Below are positions 32,248-41,442 of a stretch of DNA of 64,000 nucleotides, piece by piece. A program made the translations under genes and the position numbers. The stretch covers positions 1 to 64,000 of the forward strand of contig JAFQAT010000016.1 in the NCBI GenBank assembly GCA_017399865.1, in the 5' to 3' direction. The notes under the pieces were generated by a model. It had not been told where the DNA came from, made no database searches, and was given only the letters and a program-made list of their open reading frames with translations. The first letter of the stretch is position 1. Each line of letters opens with the position of its first letter. Source of the DNA: Bacteroidales bacterium (lineage in GTDB: Bacteria; Bacteroidota; Bacteroidia; Bacteroidales; UBA932).

Positions 32248-33594
32248 TTAAATATATGCTCCCATTCTGAGAAGGTTCACTTCTCCCTCGGTGAGGAAGC
32301 GCCATTCGCCCCTCTTGAGGCCCTTCTTTGTGAGTCCGGCGAAGTATACGCGGTCAAGCGCCTTCACCTCATATCCGAGAGATTCGAATATCCTTCTTAC
32401 GATACGGTTCTTGCCTGAATGGATCTCGATGCCGAGCTTGCGGTGGTCGTCCTCCTCGATGTATTCGAGTTCGTCAGCCGCAATCATTCCGTCAGAAAGC
32501 TCGACTCCGCTGAGTATCTTGTCATAGTCTTCTTTCTTTAGCTTGCCGTCGAGAGAAACCTGGTAGATCTTCTTCTTGTCGTATGAAGGATGAGTGAGCT
32601 TCTCTGCAATCTCTCCGTCGTTTGTGAACATGAGCACTCCAGTAGTGTTCTTGTCGAGGCGTCCGACAGGGAATACCCTTGCTCCACAGCCCTTGAGAAG
32701 ATCCATCACTGTCTTGTCTGCATGCGGATCGCTTGCTGTCGTCACATAGCCCTTCGGCTTGTTCATCACGATGTATACCTTCTCTTCTCCCTTGAGGCGC
32801 TCGCCGTTGAATCTGATGTCGTCAGTATAGATGTTCACCTTTGTTCCGAGCTCGGTCACAACCTCTCCGTTTACTGTCACGACTCCTGCGAGGATGAAGT
32901 TGTCAGCCTCGCGGCGTGAGCATACTCCTGAGTTTGCGATGAACTTGTTGAGGCGGATCTCCTCCTTTACAGGCACCTGTACGGTGTCGTTGTCAGAGTA
33001 GGCCTGGTTGTCTACCTGAGGCCTTCTGCTGATCATCTTGCTGATTCCGCTCTCCTCCTCGCTGCGGAAGTAGTTGAAGTCCTTCTTAGGGCCCTTCTGC
33101 TTGTCGCCGAACTGCCTGCGGCTGTCGCCGTATGGCTTCCTGGCATTGCCGTATGATGACCTTCTCTCTCCGTTGTTATTGTCTCCGAATGACCTGCGCG
33201 GTCTGTCGCTGCCGAATGATCTTCTTTCTCCATTGCCATATGACCTTCCTTCGCTGTTGCTGCCATATGACCTCCTTTCGCCGTTCCCGAATGATCTTCT
33301 CTCACCGTTGCCGTATGACCTTCCTTCGTTGTTGCCATAAGACCTTCTCTCTCCGTTTCCGGAAGATCTTCTTTCACCGCTGCCGAATGAACGTCTTTCT
33401 CCGTTACCCTCGCCGAATGATCTGCGAGGCCTGTCGTCAGACCTTCTTTCGCCAGATCCGAACGACCTTCTCTCACCGTTGCCGATGCGTGGTCTGCGCG
33501 GCCTTTCGCCGCCATTTGAACTGTTGTTCCTGTTGCCGTACTCTCTACGGCCTTCTGTCCTGCGGCCATTGCCGCCTCTTCTGTTGTCTTCCAT
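32248..33594 (-). CDS. RsuA/RluB-family pseudouridine synthase with Arg/Gly-rich N-terminal repeats
   Basis: A 448-residue rRNA pseudouridine synthase. The C-terminal 240 residues are standard: an S4 RNA-binding domain (RLNKFIANSGVCSRREAD) and a catalytic domain with Asp314 in GRLDKNTTG and the NRIVRRIFE motif. The N-terminal 170 residues are a repeat-rich basic tail with about ten copies of NGERRS followed by F/Y-G and several DRPRRSFG variants, resembling RGG-type disordered RNA-binding tails. Such tails occur on Bacteroidetes RluB-like proteins, but the repeat number here is high. It overlaps no gene and lies 4 nt before era. Confidence 0.92.
   Translation of the reverse strand: MEDNRRGGNGRRTEGRREYGNRNNSSNGGERPRRPRIGNGERRSFGSGERRSDDRPRRSFGEGNGERRSFGSGERRSSGNGERRSYGNNEGRSYGNGERRSFGNGERRSYGSNSEGRSYGNGERRSFGSDRPRRSFGDNNNGERRSSYGNARKPYGDSRRQFGDKQKGPKKDFNYFRSEEESGISKMISRRPQVDNQAYSDNDTVQVPVKEEIRLNKFIANSGVCSRREADNFILAGVVTVNGEVVTELGTKVNIYTDDIRFNGERLKGEEKVYIVMNKPKGYVTTASDPHADKTVMDLLKGCGARVFPVGRLDKNTTGVLMFTNDGEIAEKLTHPSYDKKKIYQVSLDGKLKKEDYDKILSGVELSDGMIAADELEYIEEDDHRKLGIEIHSGKNRIVRRIFESLGYEVKALDRVYFAGLTKKGLKRGEWRFLTEGEVNLLRMGAYI
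33105..33560 (-). repeat. Tandem coding repeats in the pseudouridine synthase N-terminus
   Basis: Imperfect units of roughly 24-30 bp encode NGERRS(F/Y)G and related octapeptides. Copies vary mostly at third positions, which points to repeated unit expansion followed by drift under protein selection. Confidence 0.75.
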
Positions 33595-33659
33595 TTTCTT
33601 ATGCCTTCCCGGCTTTTAATGTGATTAATAATTGCTTTGGCTCACGCCAATATTTCTTA

Positions 33660-33673
33660 CCGACAAATGTCGG
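33660..33673 (-). terminator. Short dyad downstream of tonB
   Basis: CCGACA and TGTCGG flank AA, 2 nt beyond the tonB stop. It shares the GACAAATGTC centre with the dyad at 23974-23999. It lacks a strong T-tract, so termination is only possible. Confidence 0.35.
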
Positions 33674-33675
33674 AC

Positions 33676-34458
33676 CTATTTCAGATTAAAAATGTATGTA
33701 ATCGTTCCTTCCTGCATCGGAGGCGCGTCTGCACTCATGTTGAAGTGTGCGCCTAATGCAGCTTTTCTTGCTGCCTGCCAGAGGTTCTTGTCTGACACTG
33801 TAGTGCCTTCAACTCCAGGAACTGCCTTCTGGACCTGTCCGTAGTTGTCCACCCATATGGCGACTACCACCTTTCCGGAAGCCTGGACGTTGTATGACGG
33901 GCGAGGGAGCGTTCCGTTGACGCTTCGGCCGGCCAGTTTCGCGTTAGGCTCTCCGGAAGTCTCCCCGGTCCTTGTGTTGCCCTGCGCGTGTCCTGCCTTG
34001 AGGGCATCGCTGACTTCTCTTGCTGTCTGTGCGGCGAGGGTGTCTTTGCTGGTCTTGTTGTCTGCCGTTCTGAAAAGAGCCCTTCTTTCAATCTCCTTCT
34101 TCGGAGCCGGGTCCTTTATGTCTACATCTCCGAAGTCGTCGACCTGTGCCTCCGGTGCCTCGTTCGTTTCGGTTCCCTCATTCTGGGCCTCTGACTGCTG
34201 TACGAGGTTTGTCGGCTTCGTAGGGTCCGGTTCTTCCGCCTGCGGTCTGGTTCCGTTCCAGATCTGTCTTGGAGTCTCGATTTCCGGCTGGTCGAATTCG
34301 ATGAGGATCATTTCCTTCTCCGGCGGCGGTGGATCAAGGTACGTGAATCCTGTCACGAAAAGAGAAGCAGCCAGACCGGCATGCATGACGGAGGTAAGGA
34401 CGATTCCCGTCGCCCTTGACCTTTTCTCCTGTCTTTCCCTTTCCTGCAGATATCTCAT
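33676..34458 (-). CDS. tonB: TonB-family energy transducer
   Basis: A 260-residue inner-membrane-anchored periplasmic protein. A cytoplasmic basic N-terminus precedes one membrane helix (about residues 17-38), then PPPPEKEM and a Pro/Glu/Asp-rich spacer. The C-terminal 80 residues (GKVVVAIWVDNYGQVQKA ... ITYIFNLK) form the TonB-type alpha/beta domain that contacts outer-membrane receptors. It is the last gene of an exbB-exbD-tonB run, so it likely powers outer-membrane uptake. Confidence 0.88.
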   Translation of the reverse strand: MRYLQERERQEKRSRATGIVLTSVMHAGLAASLFVTGFTYLDPPPPEKEMILIEFDQPEIETPRQIWNGTRPQAEEPDPTKPTNLVQQSEAQNEGTETNEAPEAQVDDFGDVDIKDPAPKKEIERRALFRTADNKTSKDTLAAQTAREVSDALKAGHAQGNTRTGETSGEPNAKLAGRSVNGTLPRPSYNVQASGKVVVAIWVDNYGQVQKAVPGVEGTTVSDKNLWQAARKAALGAHFNMSADAPPMQEGTITYIFNLK

Positions 34459-34486
34459 TTCCGGATTCTTTTTTGCCTGCCGCTTT

Positions 34487-34900
34487 CTATTCCGGCGACG
34501 TCGCCATTATGACCTTGTAATGATTCCTCTTCGCTATGTTCATGACCGCCACGACTTCCTTGATCGGAACAGTCTCGTCAGCGTAGATCGAGAATGTCGG
34601 ATCCTCCTCTGCCTGGAGAAGGTCGATCAGCTGGTCCTCTATCCTGTCGAACCTTATCGGAGTCTCGTCGCCGTTTATGTGGTACGAGAAGGTATCGGTA
34701 TCATGCCAATGCTTGATCGATACGCTTACCGTAGCTTTCGCCGACACCTGGCCTGTGCTCTTCGGAAGCAGGAGCTTCAGAGCGTTAGGGTTGATGAGGG
34801 TCGAGGTCACGAGGAAGAAGATCAGAAGCAGGAACACGATGTCCGTCATAGACGACATCGAGAATCCTGAATCCACTCGTGTTGTCCTTTTGATTGCCAT
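34487..34900 (-). CDS. exbD: ExbD/TolR-type proton-channel subunit
   Basis: A 137-residue protein with one N-terminal membrane helix (SSMTDIVFLLLIFFLVTS) that contains the essential Asp of the ExbD/TolR family. The periplasmic domain has the LKLLLPKS and FSIYADETVPIKEVVAVM blocks. It lies between exbB and tonB with short gaps, and together they form the proton-motive-force-driven motor. Confidence 0.93.
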   Translation of the reverse strand: MAIKRTTRVDSGFSMSSMTDIVFLLLIFFLVTSTLINPNALKLLLPKSTGQVSAKATVSVSIKHWHDTDTFSYHINGDETPIRFDRIEDQLIDLLQAEEDPTFSIYADETVPIKEVVAVMNIAKRNHYKVIMATSPE

Positions 34901-34912
34901 GTCTTTCTCCGT

Positions 34913-35611
34913 TTATTTTCCTGCTGGTTCGTGAAGCATGTCGATGAACTCGATGGTAGTGCTTTCCATCTTGAACACCAGATTCGAGATCTGCGATGTG
35001 AGGAAGTTATATCCGAAGTATGCGATGATACCGACGAAAAGACCTCCTACTGTTGTCACCATCGCCTCGTATATACCTCCCGAAAGGAGGGTGATGTCGA
35101 TATTGTTACCGGCAGTCGACATTCTGAAGAATGCCTGGATCATACCTGTCACCGTACCGAGGAATCCGATCATAGGGGCGCCTCCGGCGATGGTCGCGAG
35201 CATAGGGAGGTTCTTCTCGAGCCTTGCAACCTCCACGTTGCCCATGTTCTCCACGGCTGTCTGGATGTCCTGGAGCGGACGTCCGATCCTTTCGATGCCC
35301 TTCTCCACGAGTCTGGCGACAGGCGAGTCGTATTTCTGGCAGAGTTCGATGGCCGACTTGATCTTGCCGTCGTGGATGAAGTCATGGATGTCGTTCATGA
35401 AGTTCTTGTCGATCTTTCCCGCCTTGCGGATCATCCACCATTTGTTTCCGAAGATGTAGATGGCGATGATCGAAAGGAGGAGAAGGACCAGCATGAGCCA
35501 TCCTCCTGCAAATGCCATGTCGATGAGGTTCAGTGTCTTCTCCTGTGCCACTGCCTGCACTCCGGTTTCAAGGAGTTCTGTGTCTCCTGCCTGTAAAAGA
35601 TTGAAAATCAT
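34913..35611 (-). CDS. exbB: ExbB/TolQ/MotA-type proton-channel subunit
   Basis: A 232-residue protein with three predicted membrane helices (about residues 32-54, 135-160, 185-205). Conserved family blocks are ARLEKNLPMLATIAGGAPMIGFLGTVTGMI and the last helix with TTVGGLFVGIIAYFGYN. It is the first gene of the TonB energising cluster. A TACATTTG box (35664-35671, minus) lies 52 nt upstream. Confidence 0.95.
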   Translation of the reverse strand: MIFNLLQAGDTELLETGVQAVAQEKTLNLIDMAFAGGWLMLVLLLLSIIAIYIFGNKWWMIRKAGKIDKNFMNDIHDFIHDGKIKSAIELCQKYDSPVARLVEKGIERIGRPLQDIQTAVENMGNVEVARLEKNLPMLATIAGGAPMIGFLGTVTGMIQAFFRMSTAGNNIDITLLSGGIYEAMVTTVGGLFVGIIAYFGYNFLTSQISNLVFKMESTTIEFIDMLHEPAGK

Positions 35612-35663
35612 AATTATAGCTTACTTTTGATAATTCGTTTAAACGCATTCGCGCATAATCGTG

Positions 35664-35671
35664 CAAATGTA
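35664..35671 (-). promoter_or_regulatory. Putative -7 element of exbB-exbD-tonB
   Basis: The minus strand reads TACATTTG (TAnnTTTG), 52 nt upstream of exbB and downstream of the truA stop. Confidence 0.5.
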
Positions 35672-35696
35672 AGCAAAAAATCGGAATAAATGAAAT

Positions 35697-36473
35697 TTAT
35701 CTGTACTCGGCCCCGGTAAAGAAAAGAGCGTTGCCGGGAACGGAGGAACCGGCGTCGGAACGGCTTCCGGATGCAATGAGCTGAGCTATCCACGATGGAT
35801 CCTTCTTGCCACGTCCGACTTCGATCAGGGAGCCGACGATTGCCCTCACCATGTTGCGCAGGAAGCGGTTGGCGCGGATGTGGAATACGATGTAATCGCC
35901 ATCTTCGCATGGATATCCCATCATGTCCGCATGCGTCGGACGGTAGGTGCTCCATGAGGCTTCGGTGATGGTGCAGATTGAGGTCTGGTTGTTTCCTCCG
36001 ACCTTTTCGAAACAGCTGAAATCGTGCTCTCCGAGCAGGTGTTCCGCTGCCTGGTTCATCTTTTCGACATCCAGGGGATAACGCAGTCTGTATGAATGCT
36101 TTTCGCAGAATGGATCCTTCTTGAAATGAACGAAATAACGGTACTCCCTCATCCTTGCGTCAAACCTTGCGTGGAAGTCGTCGGATGCTTCGCAGACTTC
36201 GTGAACGACCATGTCGTGACGCAGGATGGCATTTAATTTGTAGCATAGATGAGCCGCTTCGAAACTGACTTCGTCAGGGGCTTCGAAGTGGGCGATATAA
36301 TTGATGGCATTGACCTCAGAATCTGTCCTGCCGGCCCCGGTTACCTGGATGGTTGTTCCGAGGAGGGTGGACAAGGCTTTTTCAAGTTCGCCTTGAACGG
36401 TACGGGCGTTGTTCTGTATCTGCCAGCCGCAGAATGCGGTGCCGTCGTATGAGAGCCTTATTTTATATCGCAT
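35697..36473 (-). CDS. truA: tRNA pseudouridine(38-40) synthase TruA
   Basis: A 258-residue synthase modifying the anticodon arm. The N-terminus YDGTAFCGWQIQ and the catalytic Asp51 in GAGRTDSEVNA are clear. Later blocks are RMREYRYFVH and FLRNMVRAIVGSLIEVGRG. It is divergent from moxR with about 60 bp between the starts. Confidence 0.96.
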   Translation of the reverse strand: MRYKIRLSYDGTAFCGWQIQNNARTVQGELEKALSTLLGTTIQVTGAGRTDSEVNAINYIAHFEAPDEVSFEAAHLCYKLNAILRHDMVVHEVCEASDDFHARFDARMREYRYFVHFKKDPFCEKHSYRLRYPLDVEKMNQAAEHLLGEHDFSCFEKVGGNNQTSICTITEASWSTYRPTHADMMGYPCEDGDYIVFHIRANRFLRNMVRAIVGSLIEVGRGKKDPSWIAQLIASGSRSDAGSSVPGNALFFTGAEYR

Positions 36474-36488
36474 ATCAAAATATTTGAG

Positions 36489-36496
36489 TAACTTTG
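36489..36496 (+). promoter_or_regulatory. Putative -7 element of the moxR-bat operon
   Basis: TAACTTTG, a full match to TAnnTTTG, lies 37 nt upstream of the moxR ATG. No clear TTTG is found at -33. Confidence 0.55.
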
Positions 36497-36533
36497 TAGG
36501 TTTTAAAATGCAAAAATATCAAAAATCATATTT

Positions 36534-37526
36534 ATGGAGAGCATAAACATAAAAGAATTGAATGACCGCATCCAGCGGGAGAGCTCTTTTGTCGACATCC
36601 TGACGATGGAGATGAACAAGGTCATCGTAGGCCAGAAGCATCTGGTCGAGAACCTTCTGATCGGCCTTCTGGCCAACGGACACATCCTTCTCGAAGGTGT
36701 TCCCGGTCTTGCCAAGACATTGGCGATCAATACTTTGTCCCAGGCTGTGGACTCGAAGTTCAGCCGAATACAGTTTACACCGGACCTTCTCCCTGCCGAC
36801 CTTATCGGTACTCTGATCTACTCGCAGAAGAGCGAGCAGTTCCAGATAAAGAAGGGACCTGTCTTCGCAAACTTCGTTCTTGCGGATGAGATCAACCGTT
36901 CGCCTGCAAAAGTTCAGTCGGCCCTTCTCGAGGCCATGCAGGAGCGTCAGGTGACCATCGGTGACGAGACATTCAAGCTTCCGGAGCCTTTCCTCGTGAT
37001 GGCCACCCAGAACCCTATCGAGCAGGAAGGAACATATCCGCTTCCAGAAGCCCAGCTCGACCGTTTCATGCTTAAGGTCGTCGTTACATATCCGAAGAAG
37101 GAGGAGGAACGTCTGATCGTGCGAATGAACAACGCCGGCTCCTTCCCGAAGGCGGCCCCTGTCCTCAAGCCTGAGGATATCGTGAGGGCGCGTGAGGTAG
37201 TGAAGGATGTGTACATGGATGAGAAGATCGAAAGATATATCGTGGACATCGTATATGCGACCCGTACGCCGAAGGAATACGGACTCGGAAGCCTCGCGAA
37301 CATGATTTCATATGGTGCGTCGCCTCGTGCCAGCATCTCGCTTGCCGCTGCGGCAAAGGCATATGCAGTCATCAAGAGAAGGGGCTATGTGATTCCTGAA
37401 GATGTGCGCGCGGTATGCTACGAAGTGCTCCGCCACCGTATCGGACTCACATATGAGGCCGAAGCGGAGAACATGACCACCGACCAGATCATTTCTGAAA
37501 TAATCAATGCAGTAGAAGTTCCATAG
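36534..37526 (+). CDS. MoxR-family AAA ATPase
   Basis: A 330-residue AAA_3 chaperone-like ATPase. Walker A is GVPGLAKT (about residues 55-62), Walker B is ADEINRSP (about 119-126), followed by sensor I with ATQNP. MoxR proteins act with VWA-domain partners, and here the DUF58 and Bat VWA genes follow directly. It heads the operon, with a TAACTTTG promoter box upstream. In other Bacteroidetes this operon supports oxidative stress survival and envelope function. Confidence 0.94.
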   Translation: MESINIKELNDRIQRESSFVDILTMEMNKVIVGQKHLVENLLIGLLANGHILLEGVPGLAKTLAINTLSQAVDSKFSRIQFTPDLLPADLIGTLIYSQKSEQFQIKKGPVFANFVLADEINRSPAKVQSALLEAMQERQVTIGDETFKLPEPFLVMATQNPIEQEGTYPLPEAQLDRFMLKVVVTYPKKEEERLIVRMNNAGSFPKAAPVLKPEDIVRAREVVKDVYMDEKIERYIVDIVYATRTPKEYGLGSLANMISYGASPRASISLAAAAKAYAVIKRRGYVIPEDVRAVCYEVLRHRIGLTYEAEAENMTTDQIISEIINAVEVP

Positions 37527-37528
37527 CA

Positions 37529-38419
37529 GTGAGTGAATTGTCAGCAAACGACCTTCTGAAGAAGGTGAGGAAGATAGAGATCAAGACCAGGGCTCTGTCG
37601 CACCAGATATTTGCCGGTGAGTACCATTCGGCCTTCAAGGGTCGTGGTATGGCATTCAGCGAGGTGCGCGAGTACCAGTACGGAGACGACGTGCGCAACA
37701 TGGACTGGAATGTGACTGCACGTCTCCGCTCGCCGTATGTGAAGGTCTTCGAGGAAGAGAGGGAACTGACCGTCGTGCTTCTGGTGGATGTGAGCCGTTC
37801 GCGTCTTTTCGGAACGGCCGGCACGAGCAGGAAGGACCTGCTGGCGGAAATTGCGGCGGTACTGTCTTTCTCCGCAATCATAAACAACGACAAGGTAGGG
37901 GCATTGTTCTTCAGTGACAAGGTGGAGAAGTTCATTCCTCCGAAGAAGGGACGCAGCCATCTGCTTCATATCATAAGGGAGATCATCGAGTTCGAGCCGG
38001 CTTCGGACGGCACCGACATCTCGGAAGCCCTCCGATATCTGACCAATGCGATCAAGAAGAAGTGTACCGCATTCCTTCTTTCCGACATGATCGATGTGAA
38101 CAGCGACGGTACCCCTCGGTACGAAGAGGCCCTGAAGGTCGCTGTAAACCGCCACGACCTGTCGGTGATAGAGGTATATGACCCGCGTGAAAGAAGCATT
38201 CCAGATATAGGCCTCGTCCATATAAAGGATTCTGAAACGGGACAGGCCGGCTGGGTTAATACATCGGACAGGAAGATGAGGCGGGCGTATGAGGAATGGT
38301 TCCGCAATGTGGAGCAGACTTCGTCGCGTCTTTTCATGAAGTATAATGTGGATAAGGTCAGCATAGCTCTGGACGACGACTATGTGAAGGGGCTGATGAC
38401 ATTGTTTAAAAACAGATAG
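37529..38419 (+). CDS. DUF58 (VWA-like) protein of the Bat operon
   Basis: A 296-residue cytoplasmic protein. The DUF58 signature is GRGMAFSEVREYQYGDDVRNMDWNVTA (about 41-67), and the VWA-like part starts with LLVDVSRSRLFG and continues through SDMIDV. It starts with GTG two bases after the moxR stop. DUF58 proteins are standard MoxR partners. It ends 5 nt before the next gene. Confidence 0.92.
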   Translation: MSELSANDLLKKVRKIEIKTRALSHQIFAGEYHSAFKGRGMAFSEVREYQYGDDVRNMDWNVTARLRSPYVKVFEEERELTVVLLVDVSRSRLFGTAGTSRKDLLAEIAAVLSFSAIINNDKVGALFFSDKVEKFIPPKKGRSHLLHIIREIIEFEPASDGTDISEALRYLTNAIKKKCTAFLLSDMIDVNSDGTPRYEEALKVAVNRHDLSVIEVYDPRERSIPDIGLVHIKDSETGQAGWVNTSDRKMRRAYEEWFRNVEQTSSRLFMKYNVDKVSIALDDDYVKGLMTLFKNR

Positions 38420-38424
38420 ATTGT

Positions 38425-39453
38425 ATGCGTAATGCATTGATATATTTGGCATTGCTCTTTGGATGCATATCGGTTTCCGCCCAGGATGCCGATACGCTTG
38501 CCGTTCAGGATTCCGCTTCTGCCCCTGAGGGCCGCTCCATCCGTATGAACGGCGCTTTTCTCCAGCCTCTGCAGGAGAGGGACTCCGTGCTTATCGCCGA
38601 CCAGCTCTTCTACGGATTTGAGCTCAAGCAGGTCGAGGAGGGCACCATGTTCGCTCTCCCGGAATGGAAGAACGATGAAAGGGGAGGAGTCCAGGCGATA
38701 AGCCCGTGGATAGTCGACACCGTAAAGGTGAAGACGCAGAAGAAAGGCATGCCTCGCCTTCTTGACCTGAGGGGCAAGCTTCTGATAACTTCTTTTGACG
38801 AAGGCGATTACGAGCTGCCTCAGATAATGGTGGGACGTCTGTCGAAGGATGGGGTCATCGACACCCTTGTCTTTGATCCTATGCGTCTGGAAGTAAGGAC
38901 CATGCCGGTGGATACGGCGACATTCGTGCCCCATGACATCAAGGAGCAGATCCGCTATCCCGTGACTTTTGAAGAAATCGTTCCGTGGATAGGTGCATTC
39001 TGGGCACTGGCTCTTGTGGTCATCGTGTCCGTATGCCTTGTCATTATCCATAAGAGGAAGGATGACCCTGAATATGTGCGCAAGGATCCGCCTCATATAG
39101 TGGCTCTCCGCGAGCTTGACAAGTATCGCGGAAACAAGATGTGGACGCCTGAGAAGCAGAAGGCATTCTATTCGGGAGTTACCGATGCCTTGAGGGAATA
39201 TATGGATGCCCGATATGGAGTACCGGCCATGGAGATGACTACGGCCGAGATATTCGACGACATGAAGTCCAAGGATGTTCCGGCGGAGCTTCTTGCAGAT
39301 GCAAGGGAACTGTTTGAAAGGGCTGACTTCGTGAAGTTCGCCAAATATGTGGCCTCCGAAGAGGACAATGCCTCTGTGCTTCCTCTGGCGGTGAGGTTCG
39401 TGACGGAGACATATCAGGCTGATGTTGAATCTAATGATGGAGGGGAGAACTGA
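38425..39453 (+). CDS. Membrane protein of the Bat operon (between DUF58 and BatA)
   Basis: A 342-residue protein with an N-terminal signal peptide ending SVSAQ, a periplasmic beta-rich part (residues about 20-185), one membrane helix (about 188-210, WIGAFWALALVVIVSVCLVII) and a basic-to-acidic helical cytoplasmic tail (about 215-342). This layout matches uncharacterised proteins at the same operon position in Bacteroides. The tail could touch the MoxR ATPase. The next gene starts within its stop codon (TGATG). Confidence 0.75.
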   Translation: MRNALIYLALLFGCISVSAQDADTLAVQDSASAPEGRSIRMNGAFLQPLQERDSVLIADQLFYGFELKQVEEGTMFALPEWKNDERGGVQAISPWIVDTVKVKTQKKGMPRLLDLRGKLLITSFDEGDYELPQIMVGRLSKDGVIDTLVFDPMRLEVRTMPVDTATFVPHDIKEQIRYPVTFEEIVPWIGAFWALALVVIVSVCLVIIHKRKDDPEYVRKDPPHIVALRELDKYRGNKMWTPEKQKAFYSGVTDALREYMDARYGVPAMEMTTAEIFDDMKSKDVPAELLADARELFERADFVKFAKYVASEEDNASVLPLAVRFVTETYQADVESNDGGEN

Positions 39454-40442
39454 TGTATTTCGAGTATCCTGATCTTTTGTGGCTTCTTGCGATACCGGTT
39501 CTGCTGGTATTGCACTACATATATCTGGAATTGGCGGGAAGGCATCCTCATATGAGGGTGTCGACCTCGGTCCCATGGAGGTTGAAGTCCAGCCCGTTCA
39601 TGTCGGTCCTGAGGCATGTCCCGTTTGTCCTCAGGGTCTTTGCTCTTTCGATGGTGGTTGTCGCGATTGCACGCCCGAGGTCTTCCGAGCAGATGGAAAG
39701 GATCGATACGGAGGGTATCGACATAATGCTGGCGATGGACGTGTCGACTTCGATGCTCGCCCGTGACCTTACCCCGGACCGAATAAACGCATCCAAGGAT
39801 ATCGCGATCGAATTCATCTCGCAGCGTCCTTCTGACAGGATGGGTATCGTGGTCTTCGCAGGCGAGAGCTTCACGCAATGTCCTCTTACCACTGACCGCG
39901 CCACATTGATCAACCTTATGAAAGAGGTTCAGACAGACATAATCGAGGATGGAACAGCCATCGGAAACGGACTGGCGACCGCTGTGGCCAGGATGAAGGA
40001 TTCCGACGCCAAGAGCCGCGTTGTGATTCTTCTTACCGATGGTGTCAACAACAGGGGAGAGATTTCGCCTCAGATGGCTGCCGAGATCGCCAAGACATAC
40101 GGCGTACGCGTCTATACCATCGGAGTCGGAAAGGAAGGTATGGCCCCTTATCCGGTGATGACCCCATGGGGAGTGGAGATTCAGAATGTCAAGGTGGAGA
40201 TAGACGAGGCCCTGCTTTCGGAGATCGCCGAGTCTACGGGAGGAAGATATTTCAGGGCTACGGACAATACCAAGCTTGCCGAGATCTACAGCGAGATAAA
40301 CAAGATGGAGAAGGCCCGCACAACTGTGGACAGCTTCCCTGTCTATAAGGAGCTCTTCGGAACATACGCCCTGATGGCTCTTCTGGCTCTTATGCTGGAA
40401 CTTTTGCTTAACTGGTTTGTAATAAGGAGGTTGCCATGTTAA
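39453..40442 (+). CDS. batA: BatA, VWA-domain membrane protein
   Basis: A 329-residue protein with N-terminal helices (about 8-28 and 55-77), a VWA domain (about 88-285) with MIDAS motif DVSTS and a later LTDGVNNRG, and a C-terminal helix (about 305-325). It is an inner-membrane component of the Bacteroides aerotolerance (Bat) system. It overlaps batB by 7 bp. Confidence 0.92.
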   Translation: MYFEYPDLLWLLAIPVLLVLHYIYLELAGRHPHMRVSTSVPWRLKSSPFMSVLRHVPFVLRVFALSMVVVAIARPRSSEQMERIDTEGIDIMLAMDVSTSMLARDLTPDRINASKDIAIEFISQRPSDRMGIVVFAGESFTQCPLTTDRATLINLMKEVQTDIIEDGTAIGNGLATAVARMKDSDAKSRVVILLTDGVNNRGEISPQMAAEIAKTYGVRVYTIGVGKEGMAPYPVMTPWGVEIQNVKVEIDEALLSEIAESTGGRYFRATDNTKLAEIYSEINKMEKARTTVDSFPVYKELFGTYALMALLALMLELLLNWFVIRRLPC

Positions 40443-41440
40443 ATTTTGCACAGTCCCAATATCTTTTGCTTCTCCTTCTCATACCTGTCTTCTTTATCGT
40501 GCAGGCTCTTGTCCTCAAGATGCGCAGAAACAGGATCAGGAAGTTCGGAGATGAGGCGCTCGTGTCCAGACTCATGCCTTCTTATTCGAAGGGCAAGGTG
40601 TGGGTGCGTCTGGTGCTGTTTTCGATAGGATTCTTTTTCTTTGTGATAGGTCTTTCAAGGCCCCAGATCGGTGCGAAGCTGAAGGAGCATGAGACCAAGG
40701 GTGCCGAGATCATGATCGTGCTGGATGTTTCGAATTCCATGCTGGCGGAAGACTATTCTCCTAACAGGCTTGAGAGGGCGAAACTGGCTATCTCGCGTCT
40801 TGTTGACAAGCTTCGTGAAGACCGCATAGGTCTGATTGTCTTTGCCGGAAACTCTTTTGTGCAGCTCCCTATCACGACTGACTATGTTTCGGCTAAGATG
40901 TTCCTTAATTCGATTACTACAGGGTCGGTTCCGGTTCAGGGTACAGCTATCGGCGAAGCCATCAATACGGCGATGCGCAGCTTCAGTGTCCAGAGCGAGA
41001 AGAGCCGTGCGGTAATAGTGATAACGGACGGTGAGAACCATGAGGATGATCCTGTCGCCGCTGCAAAGCAGGCGGCGGAGATGGGAGTCAGGGTCTTCAC
41101 CATCGGTGTGGGATCGCCGGAAGGAAAGCCTATCCCGATGGATGGGGAACTTCTGAAGGATAAGGATGGGGAGATTGTGGTGACCAGGCTTGACGAGAAG
41201 GTGCTTCAGGATGTGGCGCAGGCGGGTAACGGTGTTTATGTCCGTGCCGGAAACAGTGAGTTCGGTCTGAATCCGATAATCGAGAATATTAAGAGGATGG
41301 AGGATGAGAGATACAGTTCGATAGTGTTTGAGGAGTTTGATGAGCAGTTCATGTATTTCCTTGGCATTGCCTTGTTCTTCTTTGTGATAGAGATGCTGGT
41401 CGGTGACAGAAGATCCCGGAAGCATTTATTCAACAGATAG
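40436..41440 (+). CDS. batB: BatB, VWA-domain membrane protein
   Basis: A 334-residue paralogue of BatA. Two N-terminal membrane helices are followed by a VWA domain with MIDAS DVSNS and ITDGENHED, and a C-terminal helix (FLGIALFFFVIEML). The Bat VWA pair probably forms a heteromer with the TPR proteins encoded next. A GC-rich repeat element sits 3 nt beyond its stop, before batC. Confidence 0.92.
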   Translation: MLNFAQSQYLLLLLLIPVFFIVQALVLKMRRNRIRKFGDEALVSRLMPSYSKGKVWVRLVLFSIGFFFFVIGLSRPQIGAKLKEHETKGAEIMIVLDVSNSMLAEDYSPNRLERAKLAISRLVDKLREDRIGLIVFAGNSFVQLPITTDYVSAKMFLNSITTGSVPVQGTAIGEAINTAMRSFSVQSEKSRAVIVITDGENHEDDPVAAAKQAAEMGVRVFTIGVGSPEGKPIPMDGELLKDKDGEIVVTRLDEKVLQDVAQAGNGVYVRAGNSEFGLNPIIENIKRMEDERYSSIVFEEFDEQFMYFLGIALFFFVIEMLVGDRRSRKHLFNR

Positions 41441-41442
41441 TG

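Noticed and set aside
33105..33560. Possible repeat array in the pseudouridine synthase gene
   Set aside because: The units are coding octapeptides in frame with the enzyme; no spacer structure.
38380..40451. Long minus-strand open frames opposite batA and its neighbour
   Set aside because: They are shadows of a GC-biased coding strand, with His/Arg-rich composition and no motifs.
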